A DNA stretch of 64,000 nt from Fomes fomentarius (lineage: Eukaryota; Basidiomycota; Agaricomycetes; Polyporales; Polyporaceae): positions 4,216,001 through 4,280,000 of the forward strand of contig JABYQN010000002.1 in the NCBI GenBank assembly GCA_022606135.1, read 5' to 3'. Positions 12,188 through 25,199 of this stretch are shown in pieces. How positions within the stretch are numbered: position 1 is the stretch's first letter; every line of letters begins with the position of its first letter. Under the pieces are notes generated by a model that was not told where the DNA came from, did no database searches, and was given only the letters and a program-made list of their open reading frames with translations. A program made the translations under genes and the position numbers.

Positions 12188-12616
12188 TGACATCTACGAA
12201 TTTATTGACATGTCATATCCATCCCACGCGTTTGTCAAAAGGGAGATGTCGTAGGGTTGGTACGGTAGAGGGGTGGGCATCCACTACACGCCCTCGCCTT
12301 GTACTGTGATGCACGATATATGTACGCTACTTACGTTGTTGTAGGATAGTAGATTCACAATTTCTTTTTCCTTACAAACATTTGTCACCGAAGCGGACCC
12401 AGGGAACTTATCGTTATAAGATAGTGCTTTGGTGACCCCATGAGCTTTGAGATACAGCACAGCGATGGCTATCGAGAATATATACCAAGCTATGTATCAG
12501 TGCTTATAATAACAGTGTGAATACGGATACAGTGCGAAGCAGAAAGTGCGGTGGGATGTCCAATATAAGTTGCATGACATGGCGGATCGAGATAGTAGTG
12601 AAATGGGAATACCTAT
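12188..12616. other. Convergent intergenic region
   Basis: Shared 3' region of the ATPase (+) and the deubiquitinase (-). No further gene seen. Confidence 0.5.
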
Positions 12617-15600
12617 CTACGTGTCGTCCTCGATAAGCTCGGGGTTGAACCTGTGTACGGTGTCGATAGCGTCGCAATCTTTTCGCACGAAGACCAACTA
12701 TGCGCGTGCGCAAGTTAGCACGGCACGACTGGTGGTGCTGAAAGAGCCCTGGGACGTACCATATATGGATTCGCAGTCGAACCAGTCGTATCTGCGAGAA
12801 CCTCGTCTTTTGAGACCTGGCTGACGTCCGAGTCGTTGTACTTGAACCACTGGTCTGGATGATCGGGCAGGTTGCGCGAGTAGAAGAAGTAATGGCCCCA
12901 CGACGGCGATGAGCCACGATGGATGAACACGGACGTGAGCTCGTATGCAGCCGATGTCTCGTCCTTCCAGATGTCCTCAAGTTGCTGCTTAAGCCGACTC
13001 GTCTTCTCGCGCTCGACGCGGAGTTGCTCGGTGATGAACGCCTCTTCGGTACGCAGGGATGATACCAACGATTCGTCGGCGGGGAGTTCGAGCGTTGTTT
13101 GTTGAGAGAGGAAGTCGGCGATGTGTGCAAGTGCGGGGGCAAACGGCGCATGCTGTGCCGACTTGTGAGTGTGATCATCAAGCATAGTGTAGAAGAGAGA
13201 CATACTTTGCCCTGTGTGAGGCGTTGGATACGTTCTCGCGAAGCGGTGAGCTCGGCGTGGATAATCTTCGACTGAGCCTTCTTCTGAGGGCTCGCGCTGT
13301 CCAGGAAGCGGTCCATGTAAATGGTCTCCCCGAACTTGACGTACGCCTGAGATTTGTACGCCTGCTGTGTCTCACGATTGAATTGCACTCGCTGCATCGA
13401 GATTAGCGGCCATATCAGCCATCAACAATTCAGTGACGTACCTGGAGCTGAATCTGCAACAACGGTGGCAAGTCGACTAACGTTACCTCCATCCGCTTCT
13501 TCGTATCCTCGACTGTGTCATCGAAATACCGCGCGAGGCCGTCGTACAGATCGAAGTTTTCGTCTGCGACGTTGACGTGTAGGTGAGAGAAGAGATCTTC
13601 CTTCTCGTGAATGGACGACTGGTGACGCGCGTCATCGTCAGGAGACACCGCTATCAACCGTTGACGCTTCTTTCCGTAAAACAGCCTGGTACCATCCGCA
13701 TCAGACAGTCAGAAGTATGGCAGGGGATCAGAGAGAACATACCTCTTTACAGGACTGGTCTTATCGTCGTCCGAGGTGGCCATTCCATGAAAGTCCAGAA
13801 GCGCAGTTTCGATCTGGAACATGCAGTTGTCCATGCACTCCGACACATCGTGTTGACGCCCTACAACGCGTGGTCAACGCGCACACGCGCATTCGATATG
13901 GTCGCACACATACCGAACATCATGACGGAGTCGTCTGTCTGCCGCGCCTTTCTGGGAGGCAACGGCGGTGGCGCTTTGCTTCCCGCGCGAGACTCGTTCT
14001 TCATCTCCACATCAGCTTCCTTACCTGTCGCGGGCTGCTTCTGCGCCGAACTTGACGAAGATGACGACCACGCCTCTGTCTGCAGGAACTCCGCAGATTT
14101 CGGACTCTCTGTGTCCGCGCTGGGATGGGGCGGCGAGTGCGCAGGGGTGTCCACGTCCATCGCACTGTCCGGATCTGCGTCTCTTGAGCGCTTCCCGAGT
14201 ACGCTGCCTGTGGGGCTTTTCGGGCTTTGAAGCTGCGTGGGCGAGGAGGACGAGCGGTCGAATGTAGAGCGCGAAGGGGCGAGATCGTCAACGAGGGTCG
14301 CATCAGTATCGTTCGAGGAGTCGGTGCCTGCCTTGTCCGTCTCGTCCTCCTCTTCATCTTGTGAAGTTACTAACGCGAGCTTTGCAAGCTCAATGGCGGG
14401 CGTCACCGCCGTGGTCTCGCAGTACTCCATGTTCCAAAACAGGTCGGCAAGTAAACTCGCGACTGCGAGTGGGATTGAGCATGTCACTAGAGTCGTACAT
14501 ATTGCAGCGAAGCACTCACACTTCTTGGAACGCAAGATCTCGCGCCGCGTGACGAGACGGCCACCCACACGATGACGCTTAAGGTCGTCGTCTGTAAACT
14601 TGCTATCGTCCGACTTGGTCCCAGCATTGGACAACGATGCGATAGCCGCGCGAAGTTCCTTTATGGTATAGAAGTACTGATCATTGACGTCAGCTGAGCG
14701 GTGTCTTGTGACAGGTCTAGCACACGCACCTGCAAGAGCGAGTTCAGGTAACAGGTGTTTCCAAGTTGATTAAGTCCCCGTGGCATCTCCGGACTCGTGT
14801 TCGCGACGGTACTATCCCCAGCTGCGCCGTGGTCAGACCTGTACACGTCGGACGACGTTGACAATGGCAACTTACGATCCGTTCCTGTCGCGAGGTACTG
14901 CCGGAGCCGCTCACTGTTCGTCACCTCCGCGATAACGCTCAGGGCTTCGCGCATCTTTTCCAACTGGCTTGGTTGGTCCTCGATCTAAGATACAATCAGC
15001 ATCTACGTCGCATGTCTTATAAGTATAAGCACGTACCCGCATAGAGAACACAGTGAGCAACATCCCCTCCTCGACGTCCTTCGGCACGTCAAGTGTCGCA
15101 TATGCAGTTTCAGGCGACATACCCGTCCCCTTCTCGTCCGCCCAAACCTTGAGCAGCGCCTGACTGCCCCTCTGTTCCCCTATGATCTTCAGTGCATCAT
15201 TGAGTGTGGCCCGCCGCTTGGAGCCTTCGTCAGCGGGAAGCTGCCACGCTCTCTGCCTTGCACTTCTCCACGCACGCGCGACGAATTCGTCGTCAACATC
15301 GTTGTCCAGCTCCACGCCGACTTCACCATCGCGCCCAAATCCGAGCTTCTGCGCTGCATCGACATAGTCTTCGGGCGTGGACCGGAAGCGCTCACGCTCT
15401 TCCATGATGAGAGTTTGCAACTCTGTTGGCGCGTCAACTTGTAGAGTGAGCATGGTGCTGACAATAGTGTTCAAGTGTGCGAAGTAAATTGGAGTGTTAG
15501 CGGGGTCGCAACGGCATTGGGCCAGGTATGCAAATGCTAGGCGCTCTGCGCATGTCCCATGTGAGCTAGAAATCAATACCAACGAGGTTGAGACACGAGG

Positions 15601-17406
15601 CGTACCCCAGGTATATGAACTGGGAGTCATGCCCAGCGTCTTCCACGATGCTTCCAATGGAGCATACCCAACGAGTTGATCAGGAAGACCGTCCCGTGAG
15701 ACTGCGTTAACTATTAGTCTGCTGTGCCTGGGCAAATAAGCGGCACTGACGCTGAGATACGTGAGCACCGATACCGGTCTGGTACAGGTCACGGACACTG
15801 TCCGCCTTGACATGAATCACGACCGGATTGTAATCCTTGAGTGGCTCTCCTGTGGCAACGCGTCAGAGCGGCAACACACGAATCTTCGTGGACTGACTGT
15901 TTTTGCCATAGATGGCGAGCCATGCGCTGAGCTCGACCCAAGCACGGAGCAGCTTCTTGCGCGACGCTTGTCCCTCAGGCGTATCCGAGTCAATCGGCGG
16001 TGGCTGGAGTGCAGGTTCTGGCGGCTTGCCAGGCCCTTGTGTGAAATCCGCGAGCGGGAAGCCAAGCTCTGCGAACACGAGTTCCCTGCTGATCGTCAGC
16101 ATCGACTTGTATATGACCGCACAAGACCTACACTGTGCCATTCCAACCGAGCTTGGCTTTGAACCTGTTTCTTCCGACTGGAAGCGAACGCTGTTCATCC
16201 CTCCAAAGTCTGTTATCGATGATTCTAGGTGCAACATCAGCATCAGTCGACACTGGTAACCCCCGTAGAAGACACCAAGGGATAATAGCTGCGAAGTTTC
16301 AAGTACCCGCCGTCGGGCACACTATTCGACACAAGTAGGCTACTATGTTATACATTCACGCCAGTGCCCTCTCTCATATGACCATATGGATAGGTATGAG
16401 GTCCGAGAAGAGATGCAACTCACGTCAGTACCGTCTCCCACCCGGCGAGAGCCGTTGCCCTTGGGGTCTTGTCAAGAGCAGGATGCGCGATCTTCTCCTC
16501 CGTGAAATTTTTGACAATGTCCAGGGAGATAACACCGGGTATGACATCCGAAACGAGACAGTAGGTAGAGCACTGACAACAGAGGTAGAGATCAAGCAAG
16601 AGCTCGCCATGAGTATATGGGGGATTTAGCTTGGAAGCGTCGACAGTCTTCTCGTAGCGGTGCCAATGATGAGTGAGATTGGCCTGACCGAATGGTTGCT
16701 CCGCATCGCCGACACAGGAGTTCGTGACCTTTCTTCGTGTTTGGGATGGGAGGGGATTCTCGGGGTCCTTCACGAGCGGTGGAAGAACGCTGGAGGAGCG
16801 CCAGAGGAGGAAGATCCAGCCGTTGTGTTCCCGGCAATAGTAGGCGTTCGGGTGGGGAATAGCGGTTCGAACTTCATCCGCGGTGGGTGTGTGTGGTGAT
16901 GTGGGGGTAACGAGTGGAGGGTGGACTTCGGGGCTCACCGAGTATAAGGCGTGGTCGGGATCATGTAGCATGTCGGCAAGAAGGGGTGGAAGTACACCGG
17001 AACCAGGTCGGGCGCACTTGGCACGGAGAGCAACGTCATACCAGTGTATCTCTTCATTCTCATCTCGCCCGTCAATCGCCATCTTGCGCGATGTGGTATT
17101 TGGCTCTCCCCAGGAGTTGAGGTTGGAATCTATGGTCCCCCAGGGATCGTTCTCGGGGTTGTATTCGCCCCACATTGGCTTTGGCTCCCACGGCGGTACT
17201 TCATCGTTCGAGGTCCGTTCGTCAACCAGCTCAGGTTCTCGAAACGTTTCTGGAGGTATATAGGCTGTGTGCGATGATCCCAGAGCTTTCGAAGATCCTG
17301 GCCCGTAGAAAGTGGCGGGGTCGATTGTCTTCTGCTCAGTAGCCTGTGGTGGCGTATGAGTGGCCCTGCGTCGGAGGCCAGAGGATGATGGTATGTCCTG
17401 GGTCAT
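12617..17406 (-). CDS. Ubiquitin carboxyl-terminal hydrolase, Ubp2-like (C19)
   Basis: Cysteine protease removing ubiquitin from proteins. Multi-exon gene; start MTQDIPSSSGLRRR at 17406, stop 12617-12619. A long N-terminal exon (to about 16430) holds a region typical of large fungal Ubp2/USP25-like enzymes (CREHNGWIFLLW). Next exons carry NSVPDGGYLKLRSYYPL. The catalytic Cys box RGLNQLGNTCYLNSLLQ lies near 14735-14790. An acidic linker rich in Asp/Glu/Ser interrupts the catalytic domain (about 13980-14360). The His box RGSSPSWGHYFFYSRN and end box TGSTANPYM|LVFVRKDCDAID close the fold; the last intron is 12698-12759 and the last exon 12617-12697. Introns are 50-70 nt. I did not resolve every middle exon (15000-16400). 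Yeast Ubp2 trims K63 chains with Rsp5; transferring that role is inference. Confidence 0.85.
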
Positions 17407-19085
17407 TGAGGTCAGTCGCTGAGGTGACCACGATGGACAAGAGAAGACGAAGAGAGGATGAGGGAGGAGTTCAAGGAGAAGGAGAAGAGTAGTCTACGGC
17501 CACGTGCTGTGCCTCACATTCCTGTTATGGACCTGATTTCTTCCCAGAAATGCAGGTGACAAAGTCTGAGTCGTTGTCACGCACTTTCTACATACTCTTT
17601 CTTCTCTCGATGCGCGACTCCCATTGGTAGGTTGATGCATGATGCATGATTGCCAACGCGATCCATCAAATACAACTTCAATATCACAGAAACTGTTCGA
17701 CTCGTTGCTACTAGTAGGTCACCTCGAAATGGAGAACCATCCGAGGCCACGACATGTCCAGATTTCTCTTCCTCTTTCTCTGACTGACGACGACGACGCT
17801 CGCCCCTGCTGCAACGTAGTCATGGCAGAGGGTGCTACCAGCTCAGCCGCCGAGTCGCGAGCTTTGTCAGATTATCGGCGCGAACCCATTCTATTGACGT
17901 CGACACCGCAGATGAGTTCGTCTACCAGATACAGACCGCGAAGAAAACGGATCTCTTCGTCCACCCCGAATCCTTCCGAATAGGTCTCCAGGCCGCGCGC
18001 CCAGCTAGCTTCCGCAACTATATTCGACGGTGTTTGACAGCCACCACACGACCGCGTCAAGAAGGGCGCAGTCAAAACGCTGGGTCGAGCAGCGCCTCAA
18101 GCAGGTGAGGGGCACACCCTAATCAAGTGAGTCCTTCATGGTACAAGCCGATGTATTCAGACTTGCAAAGTCGCGACTTTGCATCTAAGTTCATGGTAAT
18201 TCTATAGCGGAGCGGTGCACCCGAGATTGCATCTCTGCCATTCGAGCCCGCGATCGTCCAACCTGCTCGTTGTCGAGCGAGTCGCCGCCTGAAGCAATGT
18301 CAGACAATGTAGCCTAACATCACCCTGGGATCTGGATCATACTTGCCTGTGACTTGTCGAACTAGCGCAGCAATGCGATCATGATATGGTCAACTTTCGC
18401 TTCATTACACGCTCTTCCTGAAGCCTGTTCTTCCGCAGCCGGCCTGTGCCCCTCATGCCGCCTCGTCGCAAGCAGCCCCCTATATTCTCGGAACCGGTAC
18501 CGCCCGCGCTCACCCGCAGCAGGAACTCGACCTCGACTTTACCGTTTCACCATGAGATTACCGCAGGCTCCGACGATCTCAGGACTCCGCCAGTTAGGAA
18601 AGTGTCCTGCAGTATATTGATGGAATTTTTGCGCACTGGTAGTTTGTCAGGAGTAAGTCAACACACTTGTCGAATTCAATCAACTTTCTGACGTGCAAAA
18701 CGACAAGTAGAGACTCGTTTCGCGGCCTAACCTTTAAACATCATCTGGCCCTATATCTAGGCTAAAGGCCCGGACTTCATTCTGAATCATGTCAAGGGTA
18801 GCTTGCAGTCAACGCCGACATTGGTAACTGCAACCGACAACCATGGGTCAGGGTCTACCGAACACGCTCGTGCAATGCGGACATAGCTTCCTACCCTCAA
18901 TGTACGCACATATGTCTCTATATGGCATGTCTTTCACTGAGGTCGTCCCACACTATTCGCAGGGAGACGTGATACTAGACTCACTCCGCGTGTTCCTGCT
19001 ACTCGGTCACATAGGTGCGTGGCGGGCGCGGTAGGGAGGCCAAGCAGAACAGGCACAGGATGATTACGATGCGGTCGGGCCGTCT
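17407..19085. other. Long intergenic stretch
   Basis: Promoter side of the deubiquitinase gene plus about 1.2 kb without convincing genes. Short ORFs at 17639-17983 and 18381-18691 have poor coding character and no splice context. Confidence 0.4.
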
Positions 19086-19579
19086 TCACTTTCGCGCGAA
19101 TATCCTCGACCGCTGCGAAGCCGGACTGGGACGGGGACGGCCCGGGGGCACCGCCGTGAAACCCGGCTGACCGTCACCTGAAAGATCCAAATGGACGCTG
19201 CACTCGTCCTTCTCGTCCACATAGAACGCGTCGAACGACGCATCATTGGACGCCTCAGGAAGGTACATTCCCTCCATGATGTTTGCGATGTCTGCCACCT
19301 TCGCATACCTGACTTGCGCGAGGGATATGGTAGGACACAAGGCGGAGAGCGTCGCGGCAGGATTTGGCGGCGATGAAGCGACCTCCTGCGACAACGTCAA
19401 CGCCCGATCGTTCACGGTAAGGGTGGCAGTTGCGTTCTCAGGCTTGTAGGAGAACGCGTGTGGGTTGGATGTGGCTCCAGGTACTGGGATCATGGAGACG
19501 AAGCCACAAAAGACGTCGTCGGTGGCGGGAGCGGCTCCGCGCATGTAGAGGATGGCGATGGTCTCGAATATCAGACCTG
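19086..19579 (-). CDS. Hypothetical exon or small gene
   Basis: Open frame with protein-like composition, from an acceptor at about 19580 (TTTCTCAG|GTCTGATATTCG, reading LIFETIAILYMRG) to the stop at 19086; an internal ATG lies at 19544. No family recognised. It lies directly downstream of the DUF6535 gene on the same strand, but its phase does not join cleanly to the last exon of that gene, so it may be a separate gene or a piece of a longer isoform. Confidence 0.35.
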
Positions 19580-19696
19580 AGAAAGAGGTTAGTTCGGGCC
19601 CGAGAGATCGTCAGCGCCAGAGGAGCGCCTTTGCTTCCTCCACCGAAAGCTGGGCAATCCCTCGCCTTTAACTTGCTTCATGCTTCATGCTTCGAT

Positions 19697-21188
19697 TCAA
19701 CATCTCCAGATATAAGTCAATTGTCGTACAAAGGGAACGATGATCGCGTCAGTGTCCGGGAACAATAATCCTGCATACGCTACGTGCCGACATTCATACT
19801 GCTTCGCCACTCTCACGGGCTGGGACTCGCTGGCGTACGAGCACACACCCTCTTGACAAAATGCTTCCAGAGCTCGTCCACGTCCGTCCCTCCAACGTAC
19901 TGGCTCTGGTCCCGACACTTACTGCCCCAAATCTCCAGCAGGTCGAGCACGCCTCTGTCCTTCGGCGTCTTCGTCAGCATGTTCCGCGGCAAGTTCCCCC
20001 AAATTCGCGCTGTGATGATATCTTCGATGCACCGCTGCGCATCCGCGGGGTCCTCCACGTCCTTGAAACACTGGTTGATCGACTGAAGCCTGCCGTCGCC
20101 CCAAAACTCGTCGTTCACGTATTTCAGCGCGGAGAGCTCGAGCTCCTGACCCTGCTTTTCGGCCATTCGCCTCTCTCGATCTACCATCGACTCGGGCTTG
20201 TTCCAACGCCAATTCCCATCCCGCCGATGGGGGAAACGCAGGTGATAGGCGCGGTATGCCAACCTCGCTAGCGGGGACTTGAACGGGCAATGCGTCGAGA
20301 AGGTAGGAAGGATGATGCTCGCCCAGGTCATGACTGTCCATAGCACCAGGAAGCCTGCCAGGACATAGCTCAGGATCTTGTTCAGCTTCCATGTCATAAG
20401 CATGACGCCGATGCCAAAAAGCGTCACGGCGAGCGTCAGCATCATCGATATCGAGGCAACGATGTTTCGCATCCGCCATTTCGCCAGGCCGTGGTGTCTC
20501 CACTCGCGCACATGCACGAGGTCCCGGGCTCGGTATGGGAGGTCGAGGGAGTATTCCCGTAGCCACTCTTTGACCCAGAGACCCATGCCGGAGGCACAGA
20601 GGGACAGGAGGAGGCTGCCGGAGAGAAGAGAAGTGATGACGATGTCCTGCCTGGATGGGTCGAAGACCTCCGCGTCGTCGGATACGACGGCTGCCGTGGC
20701 TCCGTTTCGGAGTTGCTGGGAGATGGTTCGTAAAAGTGCCACTGTCGAGGCTGCGTAGTCTGGCTGCAGACTTAGACTCGCGGTGCCAATGAACAACGTC
20801 ACCACCGTGAGCAGTAGACCAGACTAGAGAAATATCAACATGGGCCTCCGAATTTGCTAGTAGATGGTGGACGTACGAATGTAAGGAGGCTGTCGACCTC
20901 GTCCGTCCAGGCATCCACATTCTCCCGGTCTCTCTGAGTAAGGAGCTCAGAGCACTGCGTCCACGCGTTGTACGTTTCATGCTCGTGATATCCTTTGCTC
21001 TGCTTCGACTCGTATTTGTCTGGATCATCGTCTCTCTCGGGTGCGAATGCACCCGACTCTGGGTCCTGGTTGTACTACGCACTGTGAGCAGTATTCGTCA
21101 ATGTGTAATCTAGGTTGCTCACATGAATCGAGCCTCCTCGCGAAGGAGACGTCAAAGTCGTTAGGGATGCCGTGATTTGGGAGTTCAT
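19697..21188 (-). CDS. DUF6535 domain membrane protein
   Basis: Agaricomycete-specific family of unknown function with 3-4 membrane helices. Exons (minus): 21188-21123, 21074-20877, 20823-19849, 19798-19697; total 1341 nt, 446 aa. The start ATG gives MNSQITASLTTLTSP. The hallmark region spans exons 2-3: a WTQCSELL...DAWTDEVDSLLTF motif, then SGLLLTVVTLFIGTASLSL (helix 1), DIVITSLLSGSLLLSLCASGMGLW (helix 2) and two more helices near MLTLAVTLFGIGVML and LAGFLVLWTVMTWASIIL. The conserved WVKEWLREY and RARDLVHVREWRHHGLAKW follow helix 2. The last intron (19799-19848, GTGTGT...GCAG) and the short last exon ending QLTYIWRC are my choice of 3' end. Confidence 0.85.
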
Positions 21189-22360
21189 CGCGTCGGAAGC
21201 AGGTGCGGGGAGAAATGTGAGCCTCCTCTGCGCTCCACCTCATATGACACTGCTATGTATATAGCAAGGGAAACCGAGCAGTTCGATGACCCCACCGTGG
21301 GTAAAACATGGTTAGCATCATGGTGGTCATGTTTCGCGCCTTCGTCTGCAGTACTGTCGGAGTTGGGGGGAAGTCCAGGTTCTCCCGGCGCAGCTGTCCC
21401 AGTGCGACCTCAGTCTGATTAATGGTTTGTATACCAAACTAATGACATCGAAGCACACAGGTATCTAAGGCCATCCGACCGCTGCTCAACCTACTTTTCA
21501 GGAAGTAAATATGAATGCGAAATTAGCTGAGGGACCGCTCACTGTCGCTTGTTCTCTACCGACAGTACCCGCCCGAAATACTACGCATAGAAGATCCAAG
21601 GCCCGTCATCGTGCAGCAGCACTTTGAAGCGTGTCCGACAATCCCATGATCCACCCGCTTAGCTTCTTCAATTGCGGCAGCGATGCCGTGAGGCGGGGCC
21701 GTCGCCCATGAGTGTCCACCTGCGGCAGTGGCGGCAGAGGAGCCCAGAAAGTCACTGCGAACAGCATGCGACCAGTCAACACACAACCCCAACTTGAAGC
21801 GTCATGCTTCCAGCTGCCCCGTTCACATCCCTGGTTGTGCGATCAATGATCATGTACTGTGCACAGTCATCGATAGGGCCACTGACACTATCACGTTCGC
21901 TCCGAGTCTCTAGCCCACGGGTCTTCGCATCGATAATGAGCAGTGCGACACCGCGCAGTCGGAAGACATGCACGAAACATGCACGGAAGTCGTGGCTCTC
22001 CATCCCAGCTTCATTTTCCAGCGCGAAAGGGCATGGTTCCACTGTGAACGTAAACAGGTGAATGGAAGCTCAAGAAGTCGAAGGGTGATGACGATATGCA
22101 TAATAAAACATGAGTGCGGGGGACGGTTCCTAGGCTGCCGGGGTCTTCCACCAGCCTGGAGGGTGCGGGACCGTGGGTGATGGCATCTCCCTGGTGTGGG
22201 CCTGTCTGTGCCTTGCCACCCCAGATATCCATCTCGATCTCGTCACTGATTCACGCGGGAGAAGAGTCGAAAGCTCCCGCCGGCCCGCTGCCTGCGTCAC
22301 TTCCACGTCCCCGCGAAATTGAGAGAATCTGGCAGCGAAGCGAATTGAATCCCACCATAA
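21189..22360. other. Intergenic, no firm gene
   Basis: Contains an 88-codon antisense frame at 21776-22042 with some protein-like character but no recognised family or splice context. Nothing else recognised. Confidence 0.35.
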
Positions 22361-22575
22361 TGTAACGGCACCGTGACTGTGACCTTCCTGTTTTGGACTC
22401 ACCTAGTTACGCTCTACGCTACGTCTCGTTTCTCTAGACGAACCAACGCCAGTACACGGCGTTGGTACCCGAGCCCCGTCCCACCTCGTCCTCCGTACCC
22501 CTGTACTACGTCTCAGACCCTCGAATCAAGTCTTCATCCTCAGATCTCGCCGGGCTCGGGCCACAGCCCGTTACA
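22361..22575 (+). mobile_element. Solo LTR, copy 1
   Basis: 215 bp running TGTAACGG...CCGTTACA, flanked on both sides by the 5 bp direct repeat CATAA (22356-22360 and 22576-22580). TG...CA ends with short inverted termini, no ORF and a 5 bp target-site duplication indicate a solo LTR of an LTR retrotransposon. A reverse-complement relative lies at 36533-36744. Confidence 0.8.
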
Positions 22576-23331
22576 CATAAGCCATCCAGCGCTCACCAGT
22601 ATGGTGCCGGGCCCGGGCCGCCGACGTGGTCCTAGATGCCTGCCAGCCCCATCACACGATTCAGAGCGTGAACACCGGCGGGCACCTGCGACGCTGAAAA
22701 GTAAGCAAGTAACTGCAACTGGCACCATGGTGAAGCCCGTTAGATGTGCCACGGATCAACAAAGCTGCTCGTCGCTTAGGCTCAGGCTGGCCGTCGATTG
22801 AATCGTATTACAGTAGCAAGACTCACCGCCCACGCACTATCAAGGAGATGAAAAAACTCTTCGGAGTCTACCGCAGCGAGTATGTACCAGCATCGCAAGC
22901 AGTTCCGAGTCAGACCCCAACTTGAGAGCGAGACGGATCCTCTAGTACTAGTCCAGATTGCGCATGCACTGCTGGCAGCTTGAAGACTGAGAAACAGGTC
23001 GGAGACAACTTAGGCCTGGAAACCAACCTCAAGCGAAGTACTGATATGACCGCCTAGGTACCAGAATAGAGGAGAGCGCATGAGATGTACGCCCTTCGCA
23101 GTCTATAGAGGTCGACTTTGTCTGGACGATCCTTGACTTCATGCTGCGTCAAGCCTGGCAATTTCGAATTCCCGATCGCTGCACTGACATAGTAAGACTC
23201 GCTTGCATATCGCGCACAATCTATCTATAATACACCGGAGGCGCTTCCTTGTCTAATACCTGGTCAGGGGAACTTGCTGTGATTCCCATCTTCGTCAACG
23301 AGCCTATTGACCCTCCTCCGCAGAATGCATA
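22576..23331. other. Intergenic, no gene seen
   Basis: No coding region recognised between the solo LTR and the inverted-repeat arm. Confidence 0.4.
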
Positions 23332-24989
23332 AGATCACCAGGTTGATTGCGACGACGTGGACTTTGGAGTAGAATTACATGGACGTGAAGTGGGGGTCGA
23401 CTCTTACCCCCGAGCATTGGCAAGCGTGAGAACCATCTTCCAATCCTTCTCGGCTGATGCACGTTCTGCTGCCCAACGCTCGCGCTCTGCCGCCCAACGC
23501 TCGCGCTCTGCCGCCCAACGCTCCTCCATGGATGCTCGATCTGCTGCCCAGCGCTCACGGTCGCGCTCAAACACAGCGCGTTCCTCGCGCTCCTTGGCCC
23601 GTTCCTCCTTCTCTTTCGCCAACAAGGCTCGTGCAACCTTGTGGTCCTGCACCTCCTTTTGCAGTGCTTTGAGCTCTCCTATCGCCTCCGATCCATCCGG
23701 TATGAAGTTCAGGGCCGGGGCTGACTCTGTAGATGTCACGTCACACAAGCTGTGCATGGACATGAATATCAAGCAGACTTACCGATCCACCACCCGTACC
23801 GATCGTTGTGCGGAGTGGAAGTCCACACGCCAGGGCGTCGCGAGGCGCCGGACCAGGAGGAACGCCTGGCACCGGGACCCCCACGCCCACTCTCTGATCC
23901 GGGGACCGACAGTGTCCTAGTGGGCCGAACTAGGGGTGGTGCCGAGGGCGCGGTAGGCGGCGGCGACTCACGAACGAGTTGCACTGGTGGGTGTAAGTAG
24001 GCATGGCACACACTGATAGACGACCAGTCCCGGTCACACACCTTCCAATGGTGCGGTTGCACGTTCACCTTCGAGTGGTACGGTCACGCCGACGTTGCGA
24101 GCGGGCGACGTTGTGCCTCCTATCGACCGTAGTCATCAAACCTAGAGTCAATGATGTTGATACACCAGCGAGTGTCTTTGGTAACGTACCACGGTCACTA
24201 TCACCTACGTCGGATGCTTCAGTGCTGCTAAAGGAAGCGTTGGATAGGTCAATCGAAGTATAGGTGATAATCTGCATGAGTGTCTCGAGCTCTCCGTCGC
24301 ATTTATCCCGGGCGTCGTCGGCGAGGCGATCGACGAACGTTCGAATTTGGTCGAAGACGGCTTTCAGGGCAATGACAAAAATATCGTATCCAGGATGTGC
24401 GGAAGAGACGATGGCGATTTGTTTGTTTTCGAGCGCATATAGGGTACCCCTAGCCCTCAGGGGCAGGTTGAGGCGAATGTCAGGAGGAGGATTGTAGGGG
24501 AGCGGAATGTCGACAACCTGCCGGAAGGCGGATTGAATGCCATGCAAGAGGCCATCCCATGATTCCAGCGTGAGACCAGTTATAAGCCGCGAGAGGTCTG
24601 GGGTTTCACCCTGGAAGATCGCCTCGCGGATGTGATCCGCATAGGTCGGGACTGGCTCGGCCTGTAAAGCAGTACCAGTGGCAGTGATAGTTGCAGGTCG
24701 AGAACGTCGAGAGTAGTGGGGTATGTTGAATAGGTGGGGAACACGACGCCGTAGGATAGCAAGGTGGATGGTGGAAGGCAGTTCAGGAGATGTTTGTGCG
24801 AGGGGCATGTTGATGGTTAATGCCGAAATGGCAGCCTCCTCCAACCAGCCAGTCCCAATATCCGGGTGGCGTGGGTTTGTTCTCCATAAGTAGAAATAGT
24901 GTTCACTCAGACTGTTTATCCGGTTCGACTTAGGGTATGCGGCAATATGTTGCCTCCGCTATTCCAAGTTGGCCAGCTTATGGACGTTA
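23332..24989. repeat. Left arm of ~1.7 kb inverted duplication
   Basis: Reverse complement of 28289-30087. Similarity runs from about 140 bp past the TAA of paralog A, through the whole gene including introns, to about 180 bp upstream of its ATG (shared CTTATGGACGTTA, and TGTTCACTCAGACTGTTTAT in the leader). It surrounds the DUF3292 gene together with the right arm. Confidence 0.85.
23404..24808 (-). CDS. Paralog A of unrecognised coiled-coil family
   Basis: Exons (minus): 24808-24190, 24119-24042, 23983-23783, 23726-23404; 1221 nt, 406 aa, all introns phase 1. Start MPLAQTSPELPSTIH was chosen because paralogs B and C align from here; the frame is open upstream but has no ATG. Residues 1-205 form a conserved, mostly helical domain opening with HLAILRRRVPHLFNI and ending near SIDLSNASFSSTEAS. 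Residues about 206-300 are Pro/Ser/Arg-rich (PGSESGRGGPGARR), probably disordered. Residues 301-406 are a charged coiled coil with ERERWAA repeats. No signal peptide or membrane helix. Divergent from the DUF3292 gene with a 391 bp shared promoter region. Function unknown; the basic RRSRR cluster could aid nuclear entry. Confidence 0.7.
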
Positions 24990-25199
24990 TTGTCAATTCC
25001 CGCAGGACCATTAATATTCCGTGTGCATCATCACGTGCAACCACGGTGACAGCCCTGAGCCAGTGTGACGGGACACGCGAGGGCGTACTACGGTGCGTCA
25101 TCGTCATCTTCTGTCTTCTGTCAAGGTGGATCCTGGTCGAGTGCCCGACGTTCATAATCCCTCCGCCCACGATGTCCACCCTCTCCCGCTCTCTCCCCG
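24809..25199. promoter_or_regulatory. Bidirectional promoter region of paralog A and DUF3292 gene
   Basis: 391 bp between the two divergent start codons. The half next to paralog A is copied upstream of paralog B (28289-28502); the half next to the DUF3292 gene is not. Confidence 0.45.

Noticed and set aside
12504..13397. 297-codon minus-strand ORF beginning MQRVQFNRETQQAYK
   Set aside because: Only its first part is a true deubiquitinase exon; it then reads through introns in the wrong frame, and the gene proper continues in other frames.
22361..22575. MITE interpretation of the TGTAACGG element
   Set aside because: TG...CA ends, only 8 bp of inverted terminus and a 5 bp target duplication fit a solo LTR better.
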